64,000 bases of DNA from Pseudomonadota bacterium (GTDB taxonomy: Bacteria; Pseudomonadota; Gammaproteobacteria; Steroidobacterales; Woeseiaceae). A model generated the notes under the pieces. It was not told where the DNA came from and made no database searches. It was given only the letters and a program-made list of their open reading frames with translations. The stretch lies in the NCBI GenBank assembly GCA_022574185.1, contig JACZSM010000002.1, positions 122,442 through 186,441 on the forward strand, in the 5' to 3' direction. Positions 16,304-24,459 of the stretch are shown here, in pieces. The first letter of the stretch is position 1, and each line of letters begins with the position of its first letter. The position numbers were made by a program, and so were the translations under genes.

Positions 16304-17152
16304 CTAATCGACCTTAATGCCCGGTTTATCGGCTCTACGGCCCGGTTTGCGGTACAGGATAAGCGATAAATCGTCAGGTTTGCTTGGCTGCTCAGAAGAT
16401 GTTCCAGCCATGCGCCGCCTGGCGAGCGCTATCACAGCGCTGGCCGCAGCATCGATCGAACCAATCCTGATGCGGTCAATAATTTCTTCCACATGCACAT
16501 TGTCCATAAGCCCGTCGCTGGCAATCATTATCGTATCGCGCGGCATGAGCCCGACCTCGGTGCCCACATCGATGCGCATGTCTTTCGTGCCAAGAAAATT
16601 AGATACCAGGTGGCGCTCGGCATGGTGCAATGCCTCATGCTGATCGAGAAATCCTGCTTCGACCGCGAATCCGGTCGGAGAATGCACCTGTGTCTGAAAT
16701 TTTATGCGGCCGCGATTGCCGACAATCATCGCCTCTGAATCGCCTATCTGGTACGCACGAACATTCAGGCCCTCAATCGCAATGACGGTCAAAGTTGTTG
16801 CGGCGCCATTGACCACGTTTTGCACGGCGACATTTGCTGCGTCGATGCCGTCAAGGATAGCGGTGCGTAGGAGCCCCGACTCTGCCATCGGCGCTTGCAA
16901 GGATTTCGCAAGTGTCGTTACAGCAGTCAGTGATGCCCGCTTGCCCGCAGGCAATCCGCCAGCACCGTCAGCAACGACAAGGACCGCAGATTGCGAACCG
17001 CACGGGATGACGGCCACCGTATCTTCATTTTCAGAATCCTTGTGCGGCGATCGGCACGTGTAAGCGACGAACTCTCCACCGCCGACAGAACCGCGCTGCC
17101 AATCGGGCGAACTGGTGTCGTCAAGCAGCAATATGTCATCAGTTAGCGTCAC
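16304..17152 (-). CDS. PP2C-family Ser/Thr protein phosphatase
   Basis: The 282-residue cytosolic protein shows PP2C motifs in order: NED (42-44), VVADGAGGLPAG (59-70, metal-binding Asp), IGDSEAMI near 137-144, and MIASDGLMDNV near 205-215. These Asp residues bind the Mn/Mg pair that hydrolyses phosphoserine and phosphothreonine. Length is typical of single-domain bacterial PP2C enzymes such as PppA and Stp. It lies 18 bases downstream of the zinc-ribbon kinase gene, so it is very likely that kinase's antagonist. The KDSENED form replaces the usual RxxNED. Confidence 0.9.
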   Translation of the reverse strand: MTLTDDILLLDDTSSPDWQRGSVGGGEFVAYTCRSPHKDSENEDTVAVIPCGSQSAVLVVADGAGGLPAGKRASLTAVTTLAKSLQAPMAESGLLRTAILDGIDAANVAVQNVVNGAATTLTVIAIEGLNVRAYQIGDSEAMIVGNRGRIKFQTQVHSPTGFAVEAGFLDQHEALHHAERHLVSNFLGTKDMRIDVGTEVGLMPRDTIMIASDGLMDNVHVEEIIDRIRIGSIDAAASAVIALARRRMAGTSSEQPSKPDDLSLILYRKPGRRADKPGIKVD

Positions 17153-17170
17153 TATCGCTCCGCCGCAGCG

Positions 17171-18466
17171 CTACGCGCGCCGCACTGGCTCCCGACACCA
17201 ACCGCAATAATTCCAGAAATCTTTCGCGACGCCCCATCGACATGCTTTGCATGCGTGTTTATCGCCCGTGATTTTCCACAGTCTGCGCACCTTGGTCCGG
17301 CACCAGGGACAATAGCGCATGAACGGAATCAGTGGACCGCGACATCGTTGCTTGCTGCATCGCGACTGATACCGCTTGTCAGGATAGCGGCGACTGGTTG
17401 CCACGACGAATCCGGGACCATAGCACCACGGGCAATAGTCCCAGTCGTTTTTAACTCCACGTTCACAGCGCGGGCAGGTGGATGAAAATGCCGATTCCGA
17501 GCCGCGTGCCGGATTGCTGAATCCACACCAGGGACAGGCCTGCATACTCTCGGCCACTGGCCCTTCACAGCGACGGCACTGATGTCGCGTGTCGAGCACT
17601 TTGCGGTATCGGCGCTGAAATTCTCGCCACTGCAGCTGCCGCCATGACGATCCATTACGATTGCCATTTTTTGCGCTGGACCGTTTTTGCTTGCGCGCAT
17701 GACTCTGCGATCGCTCGAATGCCGCCTGCATCTGCATCGCATTGCGGTAACGTTTCGCCGGGTCCAGTTGAATGGCCTTCTTGAGCATGGCAATAAATTC
17801 CGGGCGCGCGCGCGATACTAAACGGTCGTGGCCGAGCATGGGCCAGGCGAAAGGCCATTCCGGCAACTTGCCCGAAAACAATCTGTAGAGCACCAGACCC
17901 AGGGAAAATACATCGGATTGAAACTTCGGCCGGCCCATGGCCTGTTCAGGTGCGATGTAATCAATGGTGCCGGATCCCGATGCCTTGATCGTGCGCAGGC
18001 TGATCTTGGCGAAGCCGAAATCTGCAAGCTTGAGCTGATTTCCAGGAAACAGGATGAAGTTTTCGGGCTTGATGTCGCAATGGATGATCTTGCGCTCGTG
18101 CGCATGGGCCAGGGCCGCCAGCGCCTGAGCGGCGAGATCAATCGCACGTGCGTTTGAGGTCCTGCGTTCAATTCGATTGGCGAGTGATTCGCCACCGAGT
18201 TCCATCGCAATAACGAAACGATCGCCGATGTAACTTGCGTTGAGTACCGACAGTATATTCGGATGATTGAGCCTGGTCGCGACTTGCACTTCGTGCAGAA
18301 ATTCCTCATGTCCGCTGTAGTCGCCTGATTTCGGAATCTTCAGCGCAACGCGCATCTTATGAATGGTGTCGTAGGCACGATAGACGTCGGCGAGTGGGCC
18401 AGACGCAATGCGGCCGAGGATATTGTATTTGCCGATTTTCTGTCGAGCTTTGAGTAAAGTTGTCAC
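17171..18466 (-). CDS. Ser/Thr protein kinase with four C-terminal zinc ribbons
   Basis: The 431-residue protein has a complete kinase core: Lys43 in VALK, HCDIKPEN (129-136), DFG (149-151), GTIDYIAPEQA. A basic linker follows (about 255-285), then four CxxC...CxxC modules between about 290 and 428 (CRRC/CPWC, CPRC/CPWC, CSKQRC/CPWC, CKAC/CGWC). No transmembrane helix is visible, so it is probably cytoplasmic. The first glycine of the ATP loop is Ala (IASGPLADVY), but the rest looks active. The start is GTG, 2 bases after the glpK stop, without a strong ribosome binding site, suggesting coupling to glpK translation. It heads the vWA/kinase cluster and precedes the PP2C gene. Confidence 0.88.
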   Translation of the reverse strand: MTTLLKARQKIGKYNILGRIASGPLADVYRAYDTIHKMRVALKIPKSGDYSGHEEFLHEVQVATRLNHPNILSVLNASYIGDRFVIAMELGGESLANRIERRTSNARAIDLAAQALAALAHAHERKIIHCDIKPENFILFPGNQLKLADFGFAKISLRTIKASGSGTIDYIAPEQAMGRPKFQSDVFSLGLVLYRLFSGKLPEWPFAWPMLGHDRLVSRARPEFIAMLKKAIQLDPAKRYRNAMQMQAAFERSQSHARKQKRSSAKNGNRNGSSWRQLQWREFQRRYRKVLDTRHQCRRCEGPVAESMQACPWCGFSNPARGSESAFSSTCPRCERGVKNDWDYCPWCYGPGFVVATSRRYPDKRYQSRCSKQRCRGPLIPFMRYCPWCRTKVRRLWKITGDKHACKACRWGVAKDFWNYCGWCREPVRRA

Positions 18467-18468
18467 AA

Positions 18469-19959
18469 TCAGAAATCGTTCACCCGTACCTGCGCGACGG
18501 CAGCGTTCCAGCCTGCCAGCAAGCGATCACGCTGGTCGGCCTGCATCTGCGGTTCGAACACGGTATCGCTTCGCCACTGCTGCGCAATGTGCTCGAGCGA
18601 GGCAAAGACACCGCTGTAATAACCCGCAAGATAAGCCGCGCCGAGCACTGTCGATTCGATATTTTCCGGGCGCTCGACGGGAATGTCGAGAATATCGGCA
18701 AGGAATTGCAGGAACCAGTTGTTTGCCACCATACCGCCGTCCACGCGAATAATCGACGGCGCAATACCGTCGTCGGCCATTGCGTCGATCAGGTCCCTGG
18801 TCTGAAACGCGACGGACTGTAATGTGGCCGTAATGATCTGATCGCGCCCGCTGCCGCGCGTCAGCCCAAAAATCGCACCGCGCGCATGTGGATCCCAGTA
18901 CGGTGCACCCAATCCCGCAAATGCCGGCACGACATAAACGTCATCAACGACGCCTGTTGCTTGCGCGATGTCCTCTGACTGCGGCGCCGCATCAATAATT
19001 CCGAGCTCGTCACGCAACCACTGTATGGCTGAACCGGCGACAAACACGCTGCCTTCAAGTGCGTAATTCACCTTGCCATCCAATCGACTGGCGATCGTCG
19101 TCAGCAGCCGATTGTTGGATGTCAACGCTTTGTCAGTCGTGTTCGCGATGACAAAACAACCCGTCCCAAAAGTGCTTTTGGTCATGCCGTAGTCAAATCC
19201 TGCCTGACCGATCAACGCAGCCTGCTGGTCGCCCGCAATGCCGAGAACAGGCGCAACCACACCGAGCGTCGCCTCATCGGCGGCGCCGAAGTCGGCCGCG
19301 CAGTCGCGAACATCCGGCAATAATTCGCGCGGCACGCTAAAGAGTTTCAGCAGCTCATCGTCCCATTCCTGATCGTGAATATTGAATAACATTGTGCGTG
19401 ACGCATTCGTCGCGTCGGTCGCATGTACGTGACCACCGGTCAGGCGCCACAGCAGGAAACAATCGACGGTGCCGAACGCAAGCTCGCCGCTTGCTGCTCG
19501 CTCGCGCACGCCAGGAACGTTGTCGAGGATCCACGCGATCTTGGTCGCTGAAAAATACGGATCAAGTCGCAGGCCTGTTTTCTTGATGACCAGCGGTTCG
19601 ACACCATCGGCCTGCAACGCCTCGCACATCGATGCCGTGCGTCGATCCTGCCAGACAATCGCGTTGTACACACACTGTCCGGTCTGCCGATCCCACACCA
19701 GTGTTGTTTCGCGCTGATTCGTGATCCCGATCGCCGAAATGTCAGTGGCGGTTGCTCGCGCCTTTTGCAACGCCTGGCGGACGACAGCTCGCACCGAGTC
19801 CCAGATCTCGTCGGGATCATGTTCCACCCATCCCGGTTGTGGAAAGTGTTGCGGAAACTCCTGCTGAGCGCCACACACTACGTTCGCTGAATGATCGTAG
19901 ATAACGGCACGAGAGCTGCTCGTACCCTGGTCGATGGCCAGCAGGAAACGCGCACTCAT
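18469..19959 (-). CDS. glpK: Glycerol kinase
   Basis: The 496-residue protein matches GlpK throughout. It opens with [14 protein letters not shown], and contains [33 protein letters not shown] and the C-terminal LGAAYLAGY. It belongs to the FGGY sugar kinases and converts glycerol plus ATP to sn-glycerol 3-phosphate in the cytosol. Length is standard. No glpF or glpD is visible in the window. It overlaps the thioesterase gene by one base and ends 2 bases before the kinase gene, so the metabolic genes and the kinase cluster share direction and possibly a transcript. Confidence 0.96.
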   Translation of the reverse strand: MSARFLLAIDQGTSSSRAVIYDHSANVVCGAQQEFPQHFPQPGWVEHDPDEIWDSVRAVVRQALQKARATATDISAIGITNQRETTLVWDRQTGQCVYNAIVWQDRRTASMCEALQADGVEPLVIKKTGLRLDPYFSATKIAWILDNVPGVRERAASGELAFGTVDCFLLWRLTGGHVHATDATNASRTMLFNIHDQEWDDELLKLFSVPRELLPDVRDCAADFGAADEATLGVVAPVLGIAGDQQAALIGQAGFDYGMTKSTFGTGCFVIANTTDKALTSNNRLLTTIASRLDGKVNYALEGSVFVAGSAIQWLRDELGIIDAAPQSEDIAQATGVVDDVYVVPAFAGLGAPYWDPHARGAIFGLTRGSGRDQIITATLQSVAFQTRDLIDAMADDGIAPSIIRVDGGMVANNWFLQFLADILDIPVERPENIESTVLGAAYLAGYYSGVFASLEHIAQQWRSDTVFEPQMQADQRDRLLAGWNAAVAQVRVNDF

Positions 19960-20471
19960 CAGCGGTTCGTCCCTGCCGAAAAAAGTGGCTTGGCCACTCT
20001 CATCGCGCGACCGACGTCTTCAGGATACGGCCGGTCGCCCTGCCCTGCAACGATATGTCGAATTGCATCCAGAATCTTCGCCGGCCACGGTGCGACGCGG
20101 CGAGTCGACATATCCACGTGCAAATTCATCCACTCGGCGGTGGCTGCGATAAATCCATCCTCGGCGTGGTACATGCGTTGGAATTGATGAATGCGCTTCT
20201 CGTCATACGCGAGAATCTGTGCCGTAACGATGAACGGGTCATTGACCTGGAGCTCTCGTCGATAGAGCAGATGTGACTCAACAGCGAATGTCGAACTACC
20301 CTGCGTCCGGATGTGTTCGTCCGTAATGCCGAAGCGGGCCCATAACGCGTCAATACCACGGTCAAACGCGAGCACGTAGTACGCGACGTTCATATGGCCA
20401 TTGATGTCTATCCATTCGGGCAACACTGTGCCCCGACTGACCTCTATGCCCAACATGTCCGCAGCATCCAT
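19959..20471 (-). CDS. Hotdog-fold acyl-CoA thioesterase
   Basis: The 170-residue protein has the 4HBT-type hotdog signature [19 protein letters not shown] (about 19-37), where the Asp and the GHMN segment form the active site. Further along are [14 protein letters not shown] and the family's RMYHAEDG segment. It hydrolyses an acyl-CoA thioester; the acyl group cannot be specified. Such thioesterases accompany betainyl-CoA or 3-hydroxyacyl-CoA pathways in proteobacteria. It lies 12 bases after acetoacetyl-CoA synthetase and overlaps glpK by one base. Confidence 0.85.
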   Translation of the reverse strand: MDAADMLGIEVSRGTVLPEWIDINGHMNVAYYVLAFDRGIDALWARFGITDEHIRTQGSSTFAVESHLLYRRELQVNDPFIVTAQILAYDEKRIHQFQRMYHAEDGFIAATAEWMNLHVDMSTRRVAPWPAKILDAIRHIVAGQGDRPYPEDVGRAMRVAKPLFSAGTNR

Positions 20472-20483
20472 CAGAAATGCTTC

Positions 20484-22418
20484 CTATGCCTTGCCAAGTT
20501 CTGCGATGTCTCGAAAATGCTGCAGCGCTTCAGGATTGGCGAGTGCCTCAATATTCATGACCGTCTCACCGTGAACTACCGAACGCACTGCGAGTTCGAC
20601 AATTTTTCCGCTCTTCGTCCGAGGAATTTCCGCAACCGCAATAATCCTGGCAGGCACATGCCTGGGCGTTGTGCCCTCGCGAATCACACTGCGAATTCGG
20701 TCGCGCAGAGCGTCGTCCAGATCAATGTCGACTCTTAGCACTACGAATAGTACAACGCGCACGTCGTCGTTCCAGTTTTGCCCTATTGCAATACTCTCGA
20801 CAACCTCGTCGAGCTTTTCGACCTGGCGATAGATTTCCGCGGTTCCAATGCGTACGCCACCCGGGTTCAGAACAGCGTCTGACCGACCGTGGATGACCAG
20901 ACCACCGCTTTGCATGAGTTCGGCAAAATCGCCATGCGCCCAGACACCCGGGAATCGCTCGAAGTAGGCAGCGCGATAACGTGCATTGTCCGGGTCATTC
21001 CAGAAGTACACAGGGGTCGACGGAAACGGCCGCGTGCAGACCAACTCGCCTTTCTGCTCAATGAGTGCGGCGCCGGAATCGTCAAAAATCTCCACAGCCA
21101 TGCCAAGTCCCCGACATTGCAATTCACCGCGACGAACCGGCAACAAGGGATTGCCAGTCGCGAAACATCCCAGAATGTCAGTACCACCTGAAATCGATGC
21201 GAGCTGCACGTCCGTGCTGATCGCGTCGTACACGAAATCAAAACTCTCAGGCATGAGCGGCGATCCGGTGGAGAGTATGCAACGCAGTGCTGTCAGATCG
21301 AACTCATCGATTGGCCGCAGGCCCGATTTCTGCAGCGCCGAAATGTACTTTGCGCTCGTGCCGAATACCGTGACCTGTTCGTGCTCGGTCATCCTCCAAA
21401 GTACCTTGCCTTCACCGACGAACGGCGCACCATCGAAGAGCACGAGCGTCGCGCCGGTAGCCAGGCCGCTGACGAGCCAATTCCACATCATCCAGCCACA
21501 GGTCGTGAAATAGAACACACGATCATTACGATTGATATCGGTATGCAATACATGTTCGCTCAGGTGTTTCAGTAAGGTGCCGCCGTGACCATGCACGATG
21601 CACTTCGGCACGCCGGTCGTTCCCGACGAATACAGGATGTACAGGGGATGATCGAAATCAACGGGCTCGAACGACAATTCGGCACCCGCAACCGCAAAGG
21701 CATCCCATGTGACGGTATCAGCAGGCGCTTGCGCATTGGCAAGCCCTAGAAACGGAACAATAACGGTGGTAGTAATTGCCGGGATCGCCGCCGCGATTCC
21801 GGCGACGACCGGTAGCGAATCGATGCGCTTGCCGTTGTAGTAATAACCGTCGGTTGCGAACAAAACTTTGGGCTCGATCTGACCGAAGCGATCGACAACC
21901 CCGTTCACGCCGAAATCAGGCGAACACGATGACCAGGTCGCACCAATACTCACCGCGGCCAACATGGCGATGATCGCTTCAGGACAATTGGGCAGGAACC
22001 CGGCAATACGATCACCTTTGACGACACCGGCTTTGCGAAGCCCGGCGGCCACGTCGGCTACTGCAGCGCGTAATTCATCGCGAGACATTTCACGACGACT
22101 GCCATCCTCGCCGCAGAAAATAATTGCAGCGCGCACGCCCTCGTAGCGCAACAGATGGGCCGCATAATTGAGGCGGCTGCCCGCGAACCATCCTGCATCC
22201 ATGATGTTGTCCCGCCTCACCAGCGTGCGTTCGGCTGGCCGGTCAAAATGAACGTCACAGAAATCGCAGAGCGCCTCCCAGAAGGCGGCGGATTCATTGA
22301 TGGACCACTGGTACAGATCGTCGTAGCTATCGAAGCCGTTCTGCATCATGAAGCGATGCATCGCCGAGGCCTGCATCCGCTGCGCATCAGGTTGCCAAAT
22401 AATCGGGTTTTCAGACAT
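20484..22418 (-). CDS. aacS: Acetoacetyl-CoA synthetase (acetoacetate-CoA ligase)
   Basis: The 644-residue ANL-superfamily enzyme has the ATP-binding motif SSGTTGVPK at 264-272. The family-specific N-terminus is present (W.PD..R...A.M..FM) together with GSRLNYAAHLLR. The C-terminal KSGKIVELAVR carries the adenylation Lys. Length and these regions match acetoacetate-CoA ligase rather than acetyl-CoA synthetase. It activates acetoacetate with ATP and CoA, feeding ketone bodies or PHB-derived carbon into thiolysis. The start ATG is preceded by GGAGTCGGTCTCTGC on the minus strand. It is the first gene of the aacS-thioesterase-glpK run. Confidence 0.94.
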   Translation of the reverse strand: MSENPIIWQPDAQRMQASAMHRFMMQNGFDSYDDLYQWSINESAAFWEALCDFCDVHFDRPAERTLVRRDNIMDAGWFAGSRLNYAAHLLRYEGVRAAIIFCGEDGSRREMSRDELRAAVADVAAGLRKAGVVKGDRIAGFLPNCPEAIIAMLAAVSIGATWSSCSPDFGVNGVVDRFGQIEPKVLFATDGYYYNGKRIDSLPVVAGIAAAIPAITTTVIVPFLGLANAQAPADTVTWDAFAVAGAELSFEPVDFDHPLYILYSSGTTGVPKCIVHGHGGTLLKHLSEHVLHTDINRNDRVFYFTTCGWMMWNWLVSGLATGATLVLFDGAPFVGEGKVLWRMTEHEQVTVFGTSAKYISALQKSGLRPIDEFDLTALRCILSTGSPLMPESFDFVYDAISTDVQLASISGGTDILGCFATGNPLLPVRRGELQCRGLGMAVEIFDDSGAALIEQKGELVCTRPFPSTPVYFWNDPDNARYRAAYFERFPGVWAHGDFAELMQSGGLVIHGRSDAVLNPGGVRIGTAEIYRQVEKLDEVVESIAIGQNWNDDVRVVLFVVLRVDIDLDDALRDRIRSVIREGTTPRHVPARIIAVAEIPRTKSGKIVELAVRSVVHGETVMNIEALANPEALQHFRDIAELGKA

Positions 22419-22486
22419 GCAGAGACCGACTCCTTGTCGACACTCGCGATCGTTGGCTAGGCCGGATTAGTCATGAATAACCCGGG

Positions 22487-23182
22487 CTAGAACGGCACTC
22501 CGACAGCTTTGCACAGAAAGCGCATGTAGGGTGTCCCGGACTTGAACACCGTTTCGACCTTGCGCTGAAATTGCGGGTTCAGGCATTCCGTTATATCGAG
22601 ATTCGCAATCGCGATGAAACTCTTGCGCTTGATATCGTCAATCAGCTCATGATCCTTGTCGAAGCCGCGCGGCGGACGAATTAATGACTCACCATCAAGG
22701 TGTAAATGCCGCCGAAAAGACCGATCGCCTACGGTGCGACGCCATTCGGCCGATTTCGCCGCAATGCGCTCACGGATCATGCGCAACGGATCCGCGTCCG
22801 GCCGCCACATGCCAACACCGACAAAGACCTGTTCTGCGTCAACATGCACATAGTAGCCAGGAGCATGCACATCTTTGGCCCGCTCGTGGCGAAACTGGAT
22901 ACCGATGTTGGTCTTGTATGGCAACTTGTTCTTTGAAAAACGCGTATCCCGGTATACACGCATCAATGACCCGCCTATGCGTGTTGCCTGGGCGACAAAG
23001 TGAGGAGCGAATTCAGCAAGTGGGTCCTGCATCGACTGAATAAATCGCAAAGCGACGTCGAGTACCTGTTCTTCATAGCGGCGCTTGTTTGCCTTGAACC
23101 ATTCACGATTGTTGTTCGCCCCCAATTCCTCGAGAAACGACAACGATTCTGGCGTGAACGCAGCGTAACGCGGAACCGACAT
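22487..23182 (-). CDS. DUF2461 (TIGR02453) family protein
   Basis: The 231-residue protein matches the conserved uncharacterised DUF2461 family: F.P..L.FL.EL..NN.R.WF..NK..YE near the start, R..RD.RFS..K.PYK.NIG in the middle, and GYYVHV....F.G.G.WRP. The function of the family is not known. It is cytosolic with no transmembrane segment. It overlaps the next gene by one base at its start (23182), so the two form an operon transcribed from 23571 downwards. Confidence 0.88.
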   Translation of the reverse strand: MSVPRYAAFTPESLSFLEELGANNNREWFKANKRRYEEQVLDVALRFIQSMQDPLAEFAPHFVAQATRIGGSLMRVYRDTRFSKNKLPYKTNIGIQFRHERAKDVHAPGYYVHVDAEQVFVGVGMWRPDADPLRMIRERIAAKSAEWRRTVGDRSFRRHLHLDGESLIRPPRGFDKDHELIDDIKRKSFIAIANLDITECLNPQFQRKVETVFKSGTPYMRFLCKAVGVPF

Positions 23183-23571
23183 CAGTCCGATCCTGCGGTC
23201 GACTCTGCATCAGGGTGCGGGTACATGTCCGACTCATCCTCATCTTGCCGAGGTGCAAGACACGCGAAATCTTTTTCAACAAGGACGGCCAGTTTTTCGC
23301 CATCATCAAGCAGCTGCTCCCCCTTGATTGACACTTGCTCGGAATTCGCCCATGCGAGAACCGCGGTCTCGGGCAAGCGCACCGTGATGACGTTTTCGGA
23401 GAAAAAGGCGCCGGGAGTGACGCTGGCCGGACTGCTTTCGAGCACATACTGGAAATCGCGCCCACTTGGAAAGCCTGTTCGCGATTTCACCAGGCCATCG
23501 TCACGCAGCGTATCAACTTCGCCACGTGTCAAACGCAAGCGAATCGAATTGTCACGAATTCTCAATTTCAC
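23182..23571 (-). CDS. Conserved small protein of unknown function
   Basis: The 129-residue soluble protein begins MKLRIRDNSIRLRLTRGEV and then carries short beta-type segments (FQYVLESSP, ENVITVRLP, VSIKGEQLL). The tail is acidic and Asp/Glu-rich. The N-terminus resembles a family of bacterial conserved hypothetical proteins (I recall the label DUF7009, not verified). The stop overlaps the DUF2461 start by one base. The divergent TauE gene starts 126 bases away, so the promoter is probably in 23572-23697. Confidence 0.75.
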   Translation of the reverse strand: MKLRIRDNSIRLRLTRGEVDTLRDDGLVKSRTGFPSGRDFQYVLESSPASVTPGAFFSENVITVRLPETAVLAWANSEQVSIKGEQLLDDGEKLAVLVEKDFACLAPRQDEDESDMYPHPDAESTAGSD

Positions 23572-23697
23572 GGGACATTGTCGTTATTATCGTTCGACCA
23601 TTAGATCACGAAAGCGGCGAGCCAGTAAGACTTGGGCCTTTAGCATGCGTACACTCTCGGGCTTCATGCGTCGAACAAAATCCGGCTGGAGCGACTG

Positions 23698-24459
23698 TTG
23701 ATCTCAGATCCATGGTTCTACGCTGTTGCCATACCGGCCGTCTTGATGTTTGCAGTCGCCAAAGGCGGCTTCGGTGGCGGACTCGGAACAGCCTCGGTAC
23801 CACTCATGGCTTTAGTCGTAACGCCCATACAGGCAGCTGCAATCCTGCTGCCAATTCTGTGCCTGATGGACGTCTTCAGCCTGTGGGCCTATCGCCGAAA
23901 ATGGCTATGGCCCGAATTGCGCATGCTCCTGCCCGCTTCGCTGATCGGTATTGCGACCGGCACCCTGCTGTTTAGCTACATGAGCGCATCGGTCGTACGC
24001 CTGATCGTCGGTTGCGTCGCAATTACGTTCACAGTGCATTACTGGATCAATCAACGCCGTTCGGCGAGTGAGAGTCTGGCTGACTTTCCACGCGCATACG
24101 CAATGATCGGCGGCACCGTCGCCGGCTTTACGAGCTTTGTTGCACACGCCGGCGGCCCACCGATCAGCATGTACCTCTTGCGGCGATCATTAAACCGCAC
24201 GGAGTTTGTTGCGACAACGGTCGTATTCTTTGCCGTCGTCAACTACGTGAAACTCGTGCCGTATACCTGGCTCGGCCAATTCGATACCAGCAACCTGCTG
24301 ACTTCGCTGGTTCTCGCCCCGCTGGCGCCTGTCGGGGTCGGTCTCGGTGTATGGCTACACCGTCGTGTGTCTGACCGGTTCTTTTTCAGCTTCGTCTACG
24401 TATTGTTGTTCCTCGTCGGTTTAAAACTCGTGTACGACAGCGTCAACAACATTTACTAG
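23698..24459 (+). CDS. TauE/SafE-family sulfite or organosulfonate exporter
   Basis: The 253-residue membrane protein has about eight hydrophobic helices. It carries the family's first repeat, AKGGFGGGLG...PLMALV, and the second, GFTSFVAHAGGPP. These Gly-rich hairpins are diagnostic of TauE/SafE (DUF81) permeases, which export sulfite, sulfoacetate or similar anions. The start is TTG with GGAG 6 bases upstream. The stop overlaps the convergent cytochrome gene stop within a CTAG palindrome. The substrate is not readable, and no sulfur-metabolism gene is adjacent. Confidence 0.9.
   Translation: MISDPWFYAVAIPAVLMFAVAKGGFGGGLGTASVPLMALVVTPIQAAAILLPILCLMDVFSLWAYRRKWLWPELRMLLPASLIGIATGTLLFSYMSASVVRLIVGCVAITFTVHYWINQRRSASESLADFPRAYAMIGGTVAGFTSFVAHAGGPPISMYLLRRSLNRTEFVATTVVFFAVVNYVKLVPYTWLGQFDTSNLLTSLVLAPLAPVGVGLGVWLHRRVSDRFFFSFVYVLLFLVGLKLVYDSVNNIY

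Noticed and set aside
16278..16306. Promoter-like TTGACA on the plus strand
   Set aside because: No good -10 hexamer at the right spacing, and no plus-strand gene follows.
3490..18466. Type VI secretion system
   Set aside because: Kinase, PP2C and FHA genes are present, but there is no TssB/C, Hcp, VgrG, ClpV, TssM or TssJ-K gene.
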